49,758 bases of DNA from an uncultured Clostridia bacterium (GTDB lineage Bacteria; Bacillota; Clostridia; Oscillospirales; Ruminococcaceae), in contig CANQYD010000003.1 in the NCBI GenBank assembly GCA_947627985.1, positions 88,108 through 137,865 of the forward strand, written 5' to 3'. Made by a program: the position numbers and the translations under genes. Below, one piece after another: positions 25,148 to 35,220 of the stretch (the stretch's first letter is position 1; each line of letters opens with the position of its first letter). The notes under the pieces were generated by a model. The model was given only the letters and a program-made list of their open reading frames with translations. It did not search any database and was not told the origin of the DNA.

Positions 25148-25468
25148 ATGAACAAAATCCATGTTAAAACCGGCGACTCCGTTGTAATTCTCAGCGGTAA
25201 GGACAAGGGCAAAAAGGGCAAGGTTCTTGCCGTTTCCCCGAAGGAAGGAAAACTTATCGTTGAGGGCGCCAACATCGCCACAAAGTCGGTAAGACCCCGC
25301 AGACAGGGAGATCAGGGCGGAATCGTAAAGGCTGAAGCCGCCATGTATTCCTCTAAGGTCGCGCTCTTCTGCTCCAAATGCGGAAGAGGAGTCAGATACG
25401 GCGTAAAGACCGACGGCGACGGCAACAAGGTCAGAGTTTGCAAGCGCTGCGGCGCCGAGTTAAAGTAA
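25148..25468 (+). CDS. rplX: 50S ribosomal protein L24
   Basis: 106 residues. A KOW motif near the N-terminus (VVILSGKDKGKKGKVL) is followed by a C-terminal zinc-ribbon-like pattern, CSKCGRG (Cys75, Cys78) and CKRCGAE (Cys98, Cys101). L24 starts 50S assembly. AAGGAGG precedes the ATG. Confidence 0.97.
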   Translation: MNKIHVKTGDSVVILSGKDKGKKGKVLAVSPKEGKLIVEGANIATKSVRPRRQGDQGGIVKAEAAMYSSKVALFCSKCGRGVRYGVKTDGDGNKVRVCKRCGAELK

Positions 25469-25481
25469 GGAGGATATGTAA

Positions 25482-26021
25482 ATGGCAAGACTTAAAGATC
25501 AGTATGTCAAGGAAATCGCTCCCGCTTTAATGAAGAAATTCGGATATAAAAACGTCATGCAGATCCCGAAGCTCGACAAGGTCGTCATCAATGTCGGCTG
25601 CGGCGAAGCCAAGGAGAATTCAAAGGTCGTGGACGCCGTCATCACCGATCTCTCGGCGATCACCGGTCAGAAACCGATCGTCTGCAAGGCGAAAAAGTCC
25701 GTCGCGAACTTCAAACTCCGCGAGGGAATGCCGATCGGCGTGAAGGTCACTCTTCGCTCCGACAAGATGTACGAATTCATCGACAGGCTCTTCAACGTCG
25801 CTTTCCCGCGCGTAAGAGACTTCAAGGGAATCAATCCCAACTCCTTTGACGGCAGGGGAAATTACTCCACCGGAATCAAGGAGCAGCTCATCTTCCCCGA
25901 GATCGAGTTCGACAAGATAGACAAAGTCCGCGGTATGGATATCAATTTCATCACCACCGCCAAGACTGACGAAGAAGCAAAGGAGCTGCTTTCAATGCTG
26001 GGCGCTCCGTTCGCTAAGTAA
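25482..26021 (+). CDS. rplE: 50S ribosomal protein L5
   Basis: 179 residues, with [19 protein letters not shown] at the start and [20 protein letters not shown] near the C-terminal third. It binds 5S rRNA and P-site tRNA. AAGGAGG precedes the ATG. Confidence 0.97.
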   Translation: MARLKDQYVKEIAPALMKKFGYKNVMQIPKLDKVVINVGCGEAKENSKVVDAVITDLSAITGQKPIVCKAKKSVANFKLREGMPIGVKVTLRSDKMYEFIDRLFNVAFPRVRDFKGINPNSFDGRGNYSTGIKEQLIFPEIEFDKIDKVRGMDINFITTAKTDEEAKELLSMLGAPFAK

Positions 26022-26036
26022 TGAGGAGGAAATATC

Positions 26037-26222
26037 ATGGCTAAGAAATCAATGATTTTGAAGCAGCAGGCGAAGCCTAAGTTCTCGACTCGTGCTTACA
26101 ACAGGTGCAAGATCTGCGGGAGACCCCACGCATATCTGAGAAAATTCGGCATCTGCCGCATCTGCTTCAGAGAGCTTGCACACGACGGACAGATCCCCGG
26201 CGTCAAGAAGGCAAGCTGGTAA
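26037..26222 (+). CDS. rpsN: 30S ribosomal protein S14, zinc-binding type
   Basis: 61 residues with four zinc cysteines, Cys24-Cys27 (CKIC) and Cys40-Cys43 (CRIC). This is the short C+ form that is usual in this operon of Firmicutes; a zinc-free paralogue may exist elsewhere. It is an assembly protein of the 30S head. GAGGAGG precedes the ATG. Confidence 0.97.
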   Translation: MAKKSMILKQQAKPKFSTRAYNRCKICGRPHAYLRKFGICRICFRELAHDGQIPGVKKASW

Positions 26223-26247
26223 ATTTACCGTAAGGAGGCAAAACAGT

Positions 26248-26646
26248 ATGCAGATTACCGATACTATAGCGGATCTTTTGACGAGAATTCGCAACGCGAG
26301 CTCCGCAAGACACGCTACTGTTGACATCCCCGCTTCAAATGTCAAGAAGGCGATCACCGAGATTTTGATGAATGAGGGCTACATCAAGTCCTATCAGATC
26401 GTCGAAGACGGCAAGCAGGGAATCATCAGGATCACACTCAAATATGACGAGAATAAAGCCTCGGTCATCTCCGGAATCAGAAGAGTATCCAAGCCCGGTC
26501 TTAGGATTTACTCAAGCTGCGAGGACATGCCGAAGGTCATGAAGGGACTCGGCGTCGCGATCGTTTCCACCTCGAAGGGTATCGTAACCGATAAAAAGGC
26601 GAGAGAACTCGGAGTAGGCGGCGAAATCTTAGCGTTCGTCTGGTAA
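26248..26646 (+). CDS. rpsH: 30S ribosomal protein S8
   Basis: 132 residues with [20 protein letters not shown] at the start and [24 protein letters not shown] at the end. It is a primary 16S rRNA binder and in E. coli is the spc-operon repressor. ATG at 26248 is chosen because AAGGAGG lies just upstream; longer readings enter rpsN. Confidence 0.97.
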   Translation: MQITDTIADLLTRIRNASSARHATVDIPASNVKKAITEILMNEGYIKSYQIVEDGKQGIIRITLKYDENKASVISGIRRVSKPGLRIYSSCEDMPKVMKGLGVAIVSTSKGIVTDKKARELGVGGEILAFVW

Positions 26647-26656
26647 GGAGGAAGTT

Positions 26657-27208
26657 ATGTCAAGAATAGGATTAAAGCCCATAACTGTCCCTGCCGGCGT
26701 CGAGATCAGCGTTGCAGAAGGCAACGTCGTCACCGTTAAGGGACCTAAGGGTACTCTTACCAAGACCTTCAGCCCGATGCTGAAGATCGAGGTCGAAAAC
26801 AATGAAATCAAAGTTGCGCGTCCTAATGACGAGCAGCTCACCAAATCGCTCCACGGTCTCACAAGGACCCTTGTGCACAACATGGTCGAAGGCGTTGTCA
26901 ACGGCTACCAGAAGCTCCTCATCATCGAGGGAACCGGTTACCGTGCTGCCAAGCAGGGCAAGGACGTCATCTTAAACCTCGGCTACTCCCATCAGGTCAC
27001 CGTATCCGAGACGGAGAGCATAAAGCTTGAGGTTCCCCAGCCCAACCAGATTCTTGTCAAGGGCATCGACAAGCAGGAGGTAGGTCAGTTTGCCTGCGAA
27101 GTGAGAGCCAAGCGTCCTCCCGAACCGTATAAGGGCAAGGGAATTCGCTACGACGGAGAAGTCATCGTCCGCAAGGCAGGTAAAGCGGGCAAGGGCGCAA
27201 AGAAGTAA
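26657..27208 (+). CDS. rplF: 50S ribosomal protein L6
   Basis: 183 residues, with [17 protein letters not shown] at the start and the C-terminal signature [16 protein letters not shown]. It lies near the GTPase-associated centre. AAGGAGG precedes the ATG; the gap to rpsH is 10 bp. Confidence 0.97.
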   Translation: MSRIGLKPITVPAGVEISVAEGNVVTVKGPKGTLTKTFSPMLKIEVENNEIKVARPNDEQLTKSLHGLTRTLVHNMVEGVVNGYQKLLIIEGTGYRAAKQGKDVILNLGYSHQVTVSETESIKLEVPQPNQILVKGIDKQEVGQFACEVRAKRPPEPYKGKGIRYDGEVIVRKAGKAGKGAKK

Positions 27209-27227
27209 TTAAAGGAGAGGTAAAGCT

Positions 27228-27587
27228 ATGGTTAAAACTATTGATCGTGCCAAGGCAAGAGCACACCGCCACGCAAGAGTGCGCTCGAAGGTCAGCGGCA
27301 CCGCTTCGGTTCCTCGCCTCTGCGTATTCCGCTCCGCTAAACATATCTACGCTCAGGTCATCGACGACGCTGCCGGGACGACTATCTGCGCGGCTTCCAG
27401 CATGACTAAGGGCTTTGAAGGAAACGGCGGAAACGTCGAGGGCGCAAAGAAGGTCGGCGAGAAGATCGCTGAGCTCTGCCGCGAAAAGGGCGTCGAAGAA
27501 GTCGTTTTCGACAGAGGCGGTTACGTTTATCACGGACGCGTTGCGGCTCTTGCCGACGGCGCCCGCGAAGGCGGACTCAAGTTCTAA
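27228..27587 (+). CDS. rplR: 50S ribosomal protein L18
   Basis: 119 residues with [34 protein letters not shown] and [20 protein letters not shown]. It binds 5S rRNA together with L5. AAAGGAGAGG precedes the ATG. Confidence 0.97.
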   Translation: MVKTIDRAKARAHRHARVRSKVSGTASVPRLCVFRSAKHIYAQVIDDAAGTTICAASSMTKGFEGNGGNVEGAKKVGEKIAELCREKGVEEVVFDRGGYVYHGRVAALADGAREGGLKF

Positions 27588-27605
27588 GTTAAGGAGGTAA
27601 TCGTT

Positions 27606-28124
27606 TTGGCTATTATAGATGCGTCCAAATTGCAGCTCGATATCGAAAAGCGCGTCGCAATCAACCGCGTATCCAAGACCGTTAAGGGCGGCAGAATCAT
27701 GAAGTTCTCCGCGCTCATGGTCGTGGGCGACGGCAACGGCACCGTCGGCTTCGGGATCGGAAAATCAAGCGAAGTTCCCGACGCCATCAGAAAGGGCATC
27801 GAGGACGCCAAGAAGAATCTTATAACCGTCCCTCTCAAGGGCACTACCATTCCCCATGAGATCGTCGGCATCTATGGCGCGGGAAGAGTTTTGCTGCGTC
27901 CTGCCGCCGAAGGTACGGGAGTTATCGCAGGCGGTCCTGTCCGCGCCGTCATCGAAGCGGCGGGCATTAAGGACATCAGAACGAAATCCCTTCGTTCCAA
28001 CAACCCCTGCAACGTAGTGCGCGCGACCTTCAACGGCTTGGGCTCCTTAAAGAGCGCCGAGGAAGTCGCGGCAAAGAGGGGCAAGACCGTAAAGGAGATA
28101 TTTGCTAAAGGAGGGGACAACTGA
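27606..28124 (+). CDS. rpsE: 30S ribosomal protein S5
   Basis: 172 residues with the double-stranded-RNA-binding motif [20 protein letters not shown] and [20 protein letters not shown]. It helps set decoding fidelity. The TTG start is supported by AAGGAGGT 8 nt upstream and by the position of the conserved N-terminus. Its stop shares an A with the ATG of rpmD. Confidence 0.97.
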   Translation: MAIIDASKLQLDIEKRVAINRVSKTVKGGRIMKFSALMVVGDGNGTVGFGIGKSSEVPDAIRKGIEDAKKNLITVPLKGTTIPHEIVGIYGAGRVLLRPAAEGTGVIAGGPVRAVIEAAGIKDIRTKSLRSNNPCNVVRATFNGLGSLKSAEEVAAKRGKTVKEIFAKGGDN

Positions 28125-28300
28125 TGGCTCTTAAAGTCACTTTAACGAAGAGCCTCAACGGAAGACTTAAGGCGCAGATCGCAACCGCAAACGCCTTGGG
28201 ACTTCGCAGAATCGGCGACTCGACTGTTCAACCCGACAACCCTCAGACCAAAGGAAAAATCACTAAGATTAAGCACCTGATCAAAGTGACCGAAGAATAA
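28124..28300 (+). CDS. rpmD: 50S ribosomal protein L30
   Basis: 58 residues beginning [20 protein letters not shown], with the conserved [20 protein letters not shown] stretch and an ending KHLIKVTEE. It starts on the last base of the rpsE stop codon (TGATG), so it is translationally coupled. AAAGGAGG lies just before, inside the rpsE end. Confidence 0.95.
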   Translation: MALKVTLTKSLNGRLKAQIATANALGLRRIGDSTVQPDNPQTKGKITKIKHLIKVTEE

Positions 28301-28318
28301 ATTAAGGAGGTGTAGCAT

Positions 28319-28759
28319 ATGAAACTTCAGGATTTGGCTCCCGCCGAGGGTTCTACCCGCGAAGCCAAAAGAGTAGGCAGAGGTCACGGCTCCGGATGGG
28401 GTAAGACTGCTGCTAAGGGTCATAAAGGACAGAACGCCCGTTCGGGCGGCGGCGTCAGACCCGGCTTTGAAGGCGGACAGACAAGGCTTGCAAGAAGGAT
28501 TCCTAAGAGGGGATTCACCAATGTTTTTGCGACCAAATATGCGACCGTCAACGTGTCCAATCTCGACAGATTCGTCGAGGGAACTGTTGTCGACGCCGAG
28601 CTTCTGAAAGCTGCCGGCATGATCAAGAAGGAACTTGACGGCGTCAAGATTCTGGGCAACGGCGAAATCACCCGTAAGCTCACCGTTAAAGCCGCTGCAT
28701 TCTCGGCTTCCGCAAAGGAAAAGATAGAAAAGGTCGGCGGAGAGGCAGAGGTGGTATAA
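28319..28759 (+). CDS. rplO: 50S ribosomal protein L15
   Basis: 146 residues with [20 protein letters not shown], then [20 protein letters not shown], the glycine-rich N-terminal tail that threads into 23S rRNA. AAGGAGGT precedes the ATG, and secY starts 1 bp after the stop. Confidence 0.97.
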   Translation: MKLQDLAPAEGSTREAKRVGRGHGSGWGKTAAKGHKGQNARSGGGVRPGFEGGQTRLARRIPKRGFTNVFATKYATVNVSNLDRFVEGTVVDAELLKAAGMIKKELDGVKILGNGEITRKLTVKAAAFSASAKEKIEKVGGEAEVV

Positions 28760-28760
28760 G

Positions 28761-30056
28761 GTGTTTGAAACTTTAAAAAACGCTTGGAAGGTTGCGGATA
28801 TCCGCAAAAAGATCCTCTTCACCCTCTTTATCGTCATCATTTACAGATTGGGCGGATTTATCCCGGTCCCCTTCTTAAATGCCGACGCTATCGCCGAGAT
28901 GATCGGCGGGGGCAACTCGATCTTCTCCACCCTTAACCTTTTCTCGGGCGGAACCTTCTCAAGAGCAACCCTTATGTGCCTTTCGATCACGCCTTACATC
29001 AACGCGCAGATCATCATTCAGCTTCTGACCTTCGCCATTCCCGCCCTTGAGCGCATGGCTAAGGAAGGCGAGAGCGGCAGAGCAAAGCTTGACAAGATCA
29101 CCAAGTATTCGACCCTTGCGATCGCGGCTTTCCAGTCTTGGGCATACTATCTCACGCTCAAGAATTCCGGCTCGCTGACCTACACCGAGGGCTTCTCGAA
29201 GGTTATGGCAGAGATCGTCATCATCTGCTGCTTCACCGCGGGCGCAATGCTCGTCATCTGGCTCGGCGCGCAGATCGATAAATTCGGAATCGGAAACGGC
29301 ATTTCCATCCTCCTCTTCGCGGGTATCATCGCAAACCTGCCTCCGCAGTTCGGCGAGACCTTCTCGACTTTGGCGCAGACCGGAAATCCCTTCTATATCG
29401 CGCTTATCCCGATCATGATCGTGCTCTTCGTTTTGATGATCGCGTTCATCATCTTCATGGATAACGCCGAGAGAAGAATCCCGATCCAGTACGCCAAGAG
29501 AGTCGTCGGCAGAAAGATCTACGGCGGTCAGGCGACCTATCTTCCCATCAAGATCGCGATGGCGGGCGTTTTGCCGATCATCTTCGCGATGTCCTTCCTC
29601 TCGATCCCGCAGACCATTCAGATGTTCACCGGCGAGCCGGAAGCGGGCACCTTCTGGTACGGCTTCATGAGAGCGTTCAGCCAGACCAGCCCGATCTACG
29701 GCACCATCTACTTCGTACTCATCATCATCTTCTCCTACTTCTATGTGTCGATGCAGTACAACCCCGTCGAGATCGCAAACAACTTAAGACAGAACAACGG
29801 CGGCGTCCCGGGTATCCGTCCCGGCAAGCCGACCTCCGACTACATCACAAGGATTTTGTCCAAGCTGATACTCGTCGGCGCGCTGTTCTTGGGAGTTGTG
29901 GCGCTCTTCCCGATCATCTTCGCTCAGGTGACGAATGTTCAGGCAGTGGCGCTCGGCGGAACTTCAATCCTCATCGTCGTGTCCGTTGCGCTTGAGACCG
30001 TAAGACAGCTCGAGAGCCAGCTGATGATGAGACATCACAAGGGATTCCTTGAATAA
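28761..30056 (+). CDS. secY: Protein translocase channel subunit SecY
   Basis: 431 residues with ten membrane segments. Motifs include the start KNAWKVADIRKKILFTL, GGFIPVP (plug region), ERRIPIQYAKRVVGRKIYGG in the cytoplasmic loop, and NNGGVPGIRPGKPT. It forms the SecYEG pore through which proteins are exported or inserted. The GTG start lies 1 bp after rplO, implying translational coupling. A 69-bp gap with a GGGAAACGG/CCGTTCACCG-type weak hairpin separates it from adk. Confidence 0.97.
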   Translation: MFETLKNAWKVADIRKKILFTLFIVIIYRLGGFIPVPFLNADAIAEMIGGGNSIFSTLNLFSGGTFSRATLMCLSITPYINAQIIIQLLTFAIPALERMAKEGESGRAKLDKITKYSTLAIAAFQSWAYYLTLKNSGSLTYTEGFSKVMAEIVIICCFTAGAMLVIWLGAQIDKFGIGNGISILLFAGIIANLPPQFGETFSTLAQTGNPFYIALIPIMIVLFVLMIAFIIFMDNAERRIPIQYAKRVVGRKIYGGQATYLPIKIAMAGVLPIIFAMSFLSIPQTIQMFTGEPEAGTFWYGFMRAFSQTSPIYGTIYFVLIIIFSYFYVSMQYNPVEIANNLRQNNGGVPGIRPGKPTSDYITRILSKLILVGALFLGVVALFPIIFAQVTNVQAVALGGTSILIVVSVALETVRQLESQLMMRHHKGFLE

Positions 30057-30125
30057 TCAGCGGGAAACGGTGTTCGGGATTTCCCGTTCACCGTACCCCG
30101 AGATATAACAGAAAGGAGCGCAGGC

Positions 30126-30758
30126 ATGAATCTTATTTTACTCGGAGCACCCGGAGCCGGCAAAGGCACTCAGGCGGAGGTAATTTGCGCCACCAAAGGT
30201 ATTCCGGCGATCTCCACCGGCAATATGCTCAGGGAGGCTGTCAAAAACGGCACCGAGAGCGGACTTGCCGCTAAGAAATTTATGGACGCGGGCGAACTTG
30301 TGCCCGACGAGGTGGTCATCGGTATCTTAAAGGACAGGATAGCCGAGCCCGACTGCAAGGACGGCTTTATCCTCGACGGATTCCCGAGAACCGTACCTCA
30401 GGCGGAAGCGCTTGAGAAGATGGGCGTCAACATCGATAAGGTCATCGAGATATATGTTCCCGACGAGAAGATCGCACAGCGCCTCGGCGGCAGAAGAGTA
30501 TGCGAGAAATGCGGCAACTCCTATCACGTTGACTACAAGCCCACTTTGGTCCCGGGAATATGCGATTCCTGCGGGGGAAAGGTCGTCACCCGAAAGGACG
30601 ACGAGCCCGCGACGGTTTTGGAGCGCTTAAAGGTCTATCATGAAAAGACTGCGCCCTTAAAGGACTTCTATCAGGGAAAAGGCAAACTTCGCACTGTCGT
30701 CGGACAGGAAGAAGTCGCCGAGACGAGCAGGCTTGTCCTTGAGGCGATCAACGAATGA
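30126..30758 (+). CDS. adk: Adenylate kinase
   Basis: 210 residues. The P-loop GAPGAGKGTQ (about 7-16), DGFPRTVPQAEAL, and a LID domain with four cysteines (Cys126, Cys129, Cys146, Cys149) indicate the zinc-binding, long form seen in Gram-positive bacteria. It balances ATP, ADP and AMP. GAAAGGAG precedes the ATG. Its end overlaps map by 4 bp. Confidence 0.97.
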   Translation: MNLILLGAPGAGKGTQAEVICATKGIPAISTGNMLREAVKNGTESGLAAKKFMDAGELVPDEVVIGILKDRIAEPDCKDGFILDGFPRTVPQAEALEKMGVNIDKVIEIYVPDEKIAQRLGGRRVCEKCGNSYHVDYKPTLVPGICDSCGGKVVTRKDDEPATVLERLKVYHEKTAPLKDFYQGKGKLRTVVGQEEVAETSRLVLEAINE

Positions 30759-31507
30759 TCAATGTAAAAACTTCAAACGAACTGCTGAAAATGAGAAAAG
30801 CGGGGATAATCACCGGCGGAGCGCTTGTAAAAGCCGGAGAGGTGATTCATGAGGGAATGTCGACATATGAACTTGACCGCATTATTCATGATTACATCGT
30901 CTCCCACGGGGCAAAGCCCTCTTTTCTCCACTATAACGGCTATCCCGCGTCGGCGTGCATTTCGGTGAACGACACCGTTATCCACGGCATTCCGTCAAAG
31001 AGCGAAAAGCTTAAAAAGGGAGATATCGTCTCGGTGGACGTTGGAGCGTATATCGACGGCTACCACGGCGACTCGGCTAAGACATTCGCGGTCGGGGAAA
31101 TATCCGATAAAGCCCAAGCCCTGATGGATTCGACGGAGGGAAGCTTAAAGGCTGCTCTTGAGATTTTAAGACCCGGCATTCGGATCGGGGATATCTCTGC
31201 GCTGATACAGCAGTATAATGAAGATCGGGGATACTCGGTTGTGCGGCAGTTTGTCGGACACGGAGTGGGCAGAAACCTGCATGAGGACCCCGAGGTGCCG
31301 AATTACGGCAGAGCGGGACACGGACCGAGGCTTGTCGCGGGGATGGTCATCGCCATCGAACCGATGATAAACGAGGGCGTGCCCGACGTAAAGATTCTTC
31401 CGGACGGCTGGACGGTCAGGACCGCCGACGGGAAGCTGTCGGCTCACTTTGAGCACACGGCGGCTATAACCCCCGACGGCTGCATGATAATGACCATGCC
31501 GGAATGA
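30755..31507 (+). CDS. map: Methionine aminopeptidase, type I
   Basis: 250 residues. The metal ligands are in VSVDVGAYIDGYHGDSAKTF (Asp, Asp), GHGVGRNLHEDP (His), IEPMINEG (Glu) and HFEHTAAI (Glu). It removes the initiator Met from new proteins. The ATG overlaps the adk stop (ATGA), and its own end overlaps the KOW-domain gene in the same way, so the three are coupled. Confidence 0.97.
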   Translation: MINVKTSNELLKMRKAGIITGGALVKAGEVIHEGMSTYELDRIIHDYIVSHGAKPSFLHYNGYPASACISVNDTVIHGIPSKSEKLKKGDIVSVDVGAYIDGYHGDSAKTFAVGEISDKAQALMDSTEGSLKAALEILRPGIRIGDISALIQQYNEDRGYSVVRQFVGHGVGRNLHEDPEVPNYGRAGHGPRLVAGMVIAIEPMINEGVPDVKILPDGWTVRTADGKLSAHFEHTAAITPDGCMIMTMPE

Positions 31508-31779
31508 GAGGAATCGAAGTGAAGCTTGTCAGAGGTTCCGTCGTAAGAAGCCTCGCCGGAAGGGATAAGGACCGCTTATTCGTTGCTGAAGCGATCCTTG
31601 ACCGCTGCGTTTATATCGCCGACGGCAAAGAGAGAAAGCTCTCAAGCCCTAAGCGAAAAAACGTAAAACACATTTCACCCGCCGGCTGGGAAATCGACAT
31701 GACGGACGTGACAGATAGAAAACTTAGAAGGCTTTTAAAGACTTTTGACCCGGAGTCTTTTAGCCAAAACACTGACTGA
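31504..31779 (+). CDS. KOW-domain RNA-binding protein (L14e/YbxF-neighbour type)
   Basis: 91 residues with an N-terminal KOW-like segment, KLVRGSVVRSLAGRDKDRLF, then CVYIADGKERKLSSPKRKN, as in the small KOW proteins related to eukaryotic/archaeal L14e that lie between map and infA in many Clostridia. It probably binds rRNA or ribosomes; the function is not established. It overlaps map by 4 bp. Confidence 0.88.
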   Translation: MRGIEVKLVRGSVVRSLAGRDKDRLFVAEAILDRCVYIADGKERKLSSPKRKNVKHISPAGWEIDMTDVTDRKLRRLLKTFDPESFSQNTD

Positions 31780-31801
31780 GACCCGATAAGGAGAGAAAGA
31801 A

Positions 31802-32020
31802 ATGTCAAAAGAAGATGTAATCGAACTTGAAGGCACCGTTACCGACGCAAGACCCAACGCAGTTTTTGAGGTCGAGCTCGCCAACGGACACAAAATTCTC
31901 GCCCATATTTCCGGAAAGCTGAGACAGAATTATATCAGGATCGTTCCCGGCGACAAGGTCACGGTCGAGATGTCGCCCTATGATCTGACAAAGGGCAGAA
32001 TAACTTGGAGAACCAAGTAA
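31802..32020 (+). CDS. infA: Translation initiation factor IF-1
   Basis: 72 residues. The OB-fold signature is [40 protein letters not shown] and the end [11 protein letters not shown]. It occupies the A site during initiation. GGAGAG precedes the ATG. Confidence 0.97.
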   Translation: MSKEDVIELEGTVTDARPNAVFEVELANGHKILAHISGKLRQNYIRIVPGDKVTVEMSPYDLTKGRITWRTK

Positions 32021-32170
<150 letters not shown>

Positions 32171-32198
32171 AAACACTTAATGGAGGTGCATTAAAAGC

Positions 32199-32567
32199 AT
32201 GGCTCGTATAGCAAGTATCGACCTTCCCAGAGACAAGAGGATCGAAGTCGCCTTAACCTATATCTACGGAATCGGTCAGCCGACCGCTACCAAGATCTGC
32301 AAGGAGACCGGCGTTGATCCCGATTTAAGAGTCAGGGATATGACCGAGGAGGACACCGCTAAGCTCCGTGAATATATCGACCATCACCTTATCGTTGAGG
32401 GAGATAAGAGACGCGAAGTCCAGCTCAATATCAAGAGGCTCATCGAAGTCGGCTGCTACCGCGGAACCCGTCACAGAAGGGGTCTGCCGGTCAGAGGACA
32501 GAGAACCAAGACCAACGCGAGGACCAGAAAGGGTCCCGCCAAGACAATCGCCAACAAGAAGAAGTAA
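32199..32567 (+). CDS. rpsM: 30S ribosomal protein S13
   Basis: 122 residues with [20 protein letters not shown] and the basic C-terminal motif [20 protein letters not shown]. It lies in the 30S head and bridges to the 50S subunit. ATGGAGG is upstream of the start. Confidence 0.97.
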   Translation: MARIASIDLPRDKRIEVALTYIYGIGQPTATKICKETGVDPDLRVRDMTEEDTAKLREYIDHHLIVEGDKRREVQLNIKRLIEVGCYRGTRHRRGLPVRGQRTKTNARTRKGPAKTIANKKK

Positions 32568-32584
32568 AAGGAGGGATATAACCA

Positions 32585-32989
32585 GTGGCTCAGCAAAAAT
32601 CAGCTAAGAAGACGACCATCAGGCGTCGCAGAGAAAGAAAGAACATCGAGATGGGACAGGTTCATATCCAGTCCTCGTTCAACAACACCATCGTCACGAT
32701 CACCGATATGCAGGGCAACGCGATCTCGTGGGCTTCTGCCGGCGGCTTAGGCTTCCGCGGCTCCAAAAAGTCCACCCCGTTCGCGGCTCAGTCCGCCGCC
32801 GAGACTGCCGCAAGAGCAGCTAAGGAGCACGGTCTTAAGATCGTCGAAGTATATGTAAACGGACCCGGTCAGGGAAGAGAAGCCGCCATCAGAGCGCTTC
32901 AGTCGGAGGAGCTTGAAGTCCGCCTCATCAAGGACGTCACCCCGATCCCCCACAACGGCTGCCGTCCGCCTAAACGCCGCAGAGTGTAA
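32585..32989 (+). CDS. rpsK: 30S ribosomal protein S11
   Basis: 134 residues with [34 protein letters not shown] and the ending [16 protein letters not shown]. It lines the platform near the mRNA exit. The GTG start follows AGGAGG. The 93-bp gap to rpsD has two hairpins (CCGAGT/ACTCGG and TCGGGT/ACCCGA). Confidence 0.97.
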   Translation: MAQQKSAKKTTIRRRRERKNIEMGQVHIQSSFNNTIVTITDMQGNAISWASAGGLGFRGSKKSTPFAAQSAAETAARAAKEHGLKIVEVYVNGPGQGREAAIRALQSEELEVRLIKDVTPIPHNGCRPPKRRRV

Positions 32990-33082
32990 TTTCACTTTGC
33001 CTAAACCGAGTTAAAGTTTACTCGGCGTCGGGTGCGTAAAATTAAGACCCGATAATCTATCAATAAACGGAGGATTTACCCA

Positions 33083-33679
33083 ATGTCTGTAAACAGAGAA
33101 CCTATTTTAAAGAAATGCAAGTCCTTAGGAATCAGCCCCATGGTAATGGGCGTCGGCAAGGAGACCAAGAGAAATTCTCAGGCGGGATTCAGAAAGATGG
33201 AGTCCGACTACAAGATGCAGCTCAAAGAGAAGCAGAAGCTGAAATTCATCTACGGTCCCGGCGAGAAGCAGTTCAGACACATCTATGAGAGAGCCGAAAA
33301 GATGGAGGGGCAAGCCGGTGCGAACCTGCTCACCCTTTTGGAGTGCAGGCTTGACAACGTAGTGTTCAGAATGGGTCTTGCGCTCACAAGGCGCGAGGCA
33401 AGGCAGCTCGTCTCCCACGGTCACTTCGACGTCAACGGCAAGAGAGTCGATATTCCTTCCTTCCGCGTCAAGGTCGGCGACGTCATCTCCTTAAGAGAAA
33501 ACTCCAAGAAGAGCGTCAAATTCCAGGAGATCGTCGAGGGCACCAACGGCAGACTCGTTCCGTCATGGCTCGACGTCAACAAAGAAAACCTTACTGCGAG
33601 CGTTGTCAGGCTCCCCGTCAAGGAAGACCTTGATTACGAAGTCGAGGAGCACCTCATCGTCGAGCTTTACTCCAAGTAA
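33083..33679 (+). CDS. rpsD: 30S ribosomal protein S4, zinc-free form
   Basis: 198 residues. The S4 RNA-binding domain is LECRLDNVVFRMGLALTRRE then ARQLVSHGHFDVNGKRVDIP. The N-terminus has a single Cys instead of the four zinc cysteines of the C+ form, so this is a C- type. It is a primary assembly protein. Hairpins lie on both sides (33006-33052 and 33712-33751), which may affect processing or S4-based control; that is inference. Confidence 0.97.
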   Translation: MSVNREPILKKCKSLGISPMVMGVGKETKRNSQAGFRKMESDYKMQLKEKQKLKFIYGPGEKQFRHIYERAEKMEGQAGANLLTLLECRLDNVVFRMGLALTRREARQLVSHGHFDVNGKRVDIPSFRVKVGDVISLRENSKKSVKFQEIVEGTNGRLVPSWLDVNKENLTASVVRLPVKEDLDYEVEEHLIVELYSK

Positions 33680-33711
33680 TCCGACTCATTCATTCACCAA
33701 ACATGGGAGGG

Positions 33712-33751
33712 GGCAGTTTTTCCGGATTTATTCCGGAAAAATATGTCTGCC
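33712..33751 (+). promoter_or_regulatory. Large hairpin between rpsD and rpoA
   Basis: GGCAG (33712) pairs with CTGCC (33747-33751). Inside it TTTTTCCGG pairs with CCGGAAAAA around ATTTATT. No T-run follows the stem and rpoA begins 23 bp later, so it is more likely a processing or regulatory hairpin than a terminator. Confidence 0.55.
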
Positions 33752-33774
33752 ACTAAAGAAATGGAGGCTTGCTA

Positions 33775-34731
33775 ATGCTTGAAAAAATTGAAAGACCGAA
33801 CATAGAAATAGCCGAGCTCAAATCAAACGGCACCTACGGAAAATTCGTTCTGGAGCCGCTTGAAAGAGGTTACGGCACTACTATCGGTAACAGTCTCAGA
33901 CGCGTATTGCTTTCATCTCTCCCCGGCGTTGCCGTAACTTCGATCAAGATAGACGGCATACACCATGAACTGTCAACCGTCCCCGGCGTCAAGGAGGACG
34001 TCAGCGAGATCGTCCTGAATCTGAAGGGGCTGACCGCAAAGCTCTTCTGCGACGGACCCAAGACGGTATATATCGAGGCGGAGGGCGAGTGCGAAGTCAC
34101 CGCGGGCGACATCAAGACCGATTCCGAGGTCGAGATTTTAGTCCCGAACATGCACATCGCCACTCTTGACTCAGACGCAAAGCTTTATATGGAAATTGTT
34201 CTTGACCGCGGCAGGGGATATGTCTCCGCCGAAAAGAACAAGGCGCATATGCAGAACGCTCCCATCGGACTTATCGCGATGGACAGCATTTATACCCCGG
34301 TCGTTAAGGTCAACTACACGGTGGAAAACACCCGTGTCGGACAGATCACCGATTATGACAAGCTCACGCTTGAAGTGTGGACGGACGGAGTCATCTCCGC
34401 AAAAGAAGCCGTCAGCATGGCAGCCAAACTCCTCAACGAGCATCTGAACCTCTTCGTCAATCTCTCGGAAGATACCGGCGTTGACAGGATTCTGGCTGAA
34501 AAAGACAACAAGTCCAAGGAGAAAGTCCTTGAGATGACCATTGAGGAACTTGACTTGTCGGTGAGAAGCTTTAACTGCCTTAAGAGAGCGGGTATCAACA
34601 CTGTCAACGACCTGATCGAAAAGTCCGAAGAGGAAATGATGAAGGTCAGAAATCTCGGAAAGAAGTCGTTTGATGAGGTCAAGGAGAAGCTCAAATCCCT
34701 TGGCTACGAAATGTCCTCTTCCGACGAATAA
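33775..34731 (+). CDS. rpoA: RNA polymerase alpha subunit
   Basis: 318 residues. The N-terminal assembly domain has [20 protein letters not shown] then [11 protein letters not shown]. The C-terminal domain (about 245-310) has [19 protein letters not shown] and [19 protein letters not shown], for UP-element and activator contact. The ATG at 33775 is used because GGAGG ends 7 nt before it; the TTG at 33769 would be too close. Confidence 0.97.
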   Translation: MLEKIERPNIEIAELKSNGTYGKFVLEPLERGYGTTIGNSLRRVLLSSLPGVAVTSIKIDGIHHELSTVPGVKEDVSEIVLNLKGLTAKLFCDGPKTVYIEAEGECEVTAGDIKTDSEVEILVPNMHIATLDSDAKLYMEIVLDRGRGYVSAEKNKAHMQNAPIGLIAMDSIYTPVVKVNYTVENTRVGQITDYDKLTLEVWTDGVISAKEAVSMAAKLLNEHLNLFVNLSEDTGVDRILAEKDNKSKEKVLEMTIEELDLSVRSFNCLKRAGINTVNDLIEKSEEEMMKVRNLGKKSFDEVKEKLKSLGYEMSSSDE

Positions 34732-34835
34732 ACGCAGAATACGCTTCTGCACGCAAATTTTGAAATGCAGAACGGTCAGCCGGAGATGTTTTCCGGCGTC
34801 CGACCTCTGACTTCGATTAGAAGGAGTTGAATAAC

Positions 34836-35180
34836 ATGCCGGGCACAAGAAAACTTGGCAGGACCACCGACCACAGACGCGCCATGCTTCGCGCGATGGT
34901 CACTTACCTGTTTGAAAACGGCAAGATCGAGACCACGGTCACAAGGGCAAAGGAGGTTTCCGCGATGGCGGAAAAGATGGTCACTTTAGCTAAAGCGGGC
35001 GACCTTCACTCCAAGCGCCAGATTTTTGCCTATGTCACAAAGGAGAGCGTCGCCAAGAAGCTTTCCGATGAGATAGCCCCGAAATATGCCGACCGCAAAG
35101 GCGGCTACACAAGGATCATCAAGACCGGACCCAGACGCGGAGACGCCGCGGAGATGGCGATCATCGAGCTTGTGGACTGA
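34836..35180 (+). CDS. rplQ: 50S ribosomal protein L17
   Basis: 114 residues with [20 protein letters not shown] and the end [17 protein letters not shown]. It lies at the bottom of the 50S subunit near the tunnel exit. ATG at 34836 follows AAGGAG with good spacing. It is the last gene of the operon. The 104-bp gap after rpoA carries small hairpins (GCAGAA/TTCTGC; GCCGGA/TCCGGC). Confidence 0.97.
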   Translation: MPGTRKLGRTTDHRRAMLRAMVTYLFENGKIETTVTRAKEVSAMAEKMVTLAKAGDLHSKRQIFAYVTKESVAKKLSDEIAPKYADRKGGYTRIIKTGPRRGDAAEMAIIELVD

Positions 35181-35189
35181 AAAAATTTC

Positions 35190-35220
35190 CCTCTTCGGAT
35201 TTCCGGAGAGGGATTTTTTT
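35190..35220. terminator. Bidirectional terminator ending the ribosomal operon and spoVAC
   Basis: CCCTCTTCGG/CCGGAGAGGG stem with a run of T on the plus side and A on the other. The spoVAC stop codon (35219-35221, minus strand) touches it, so one hairpin probably serves both convergent transcripts. Confidence 0.88.
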
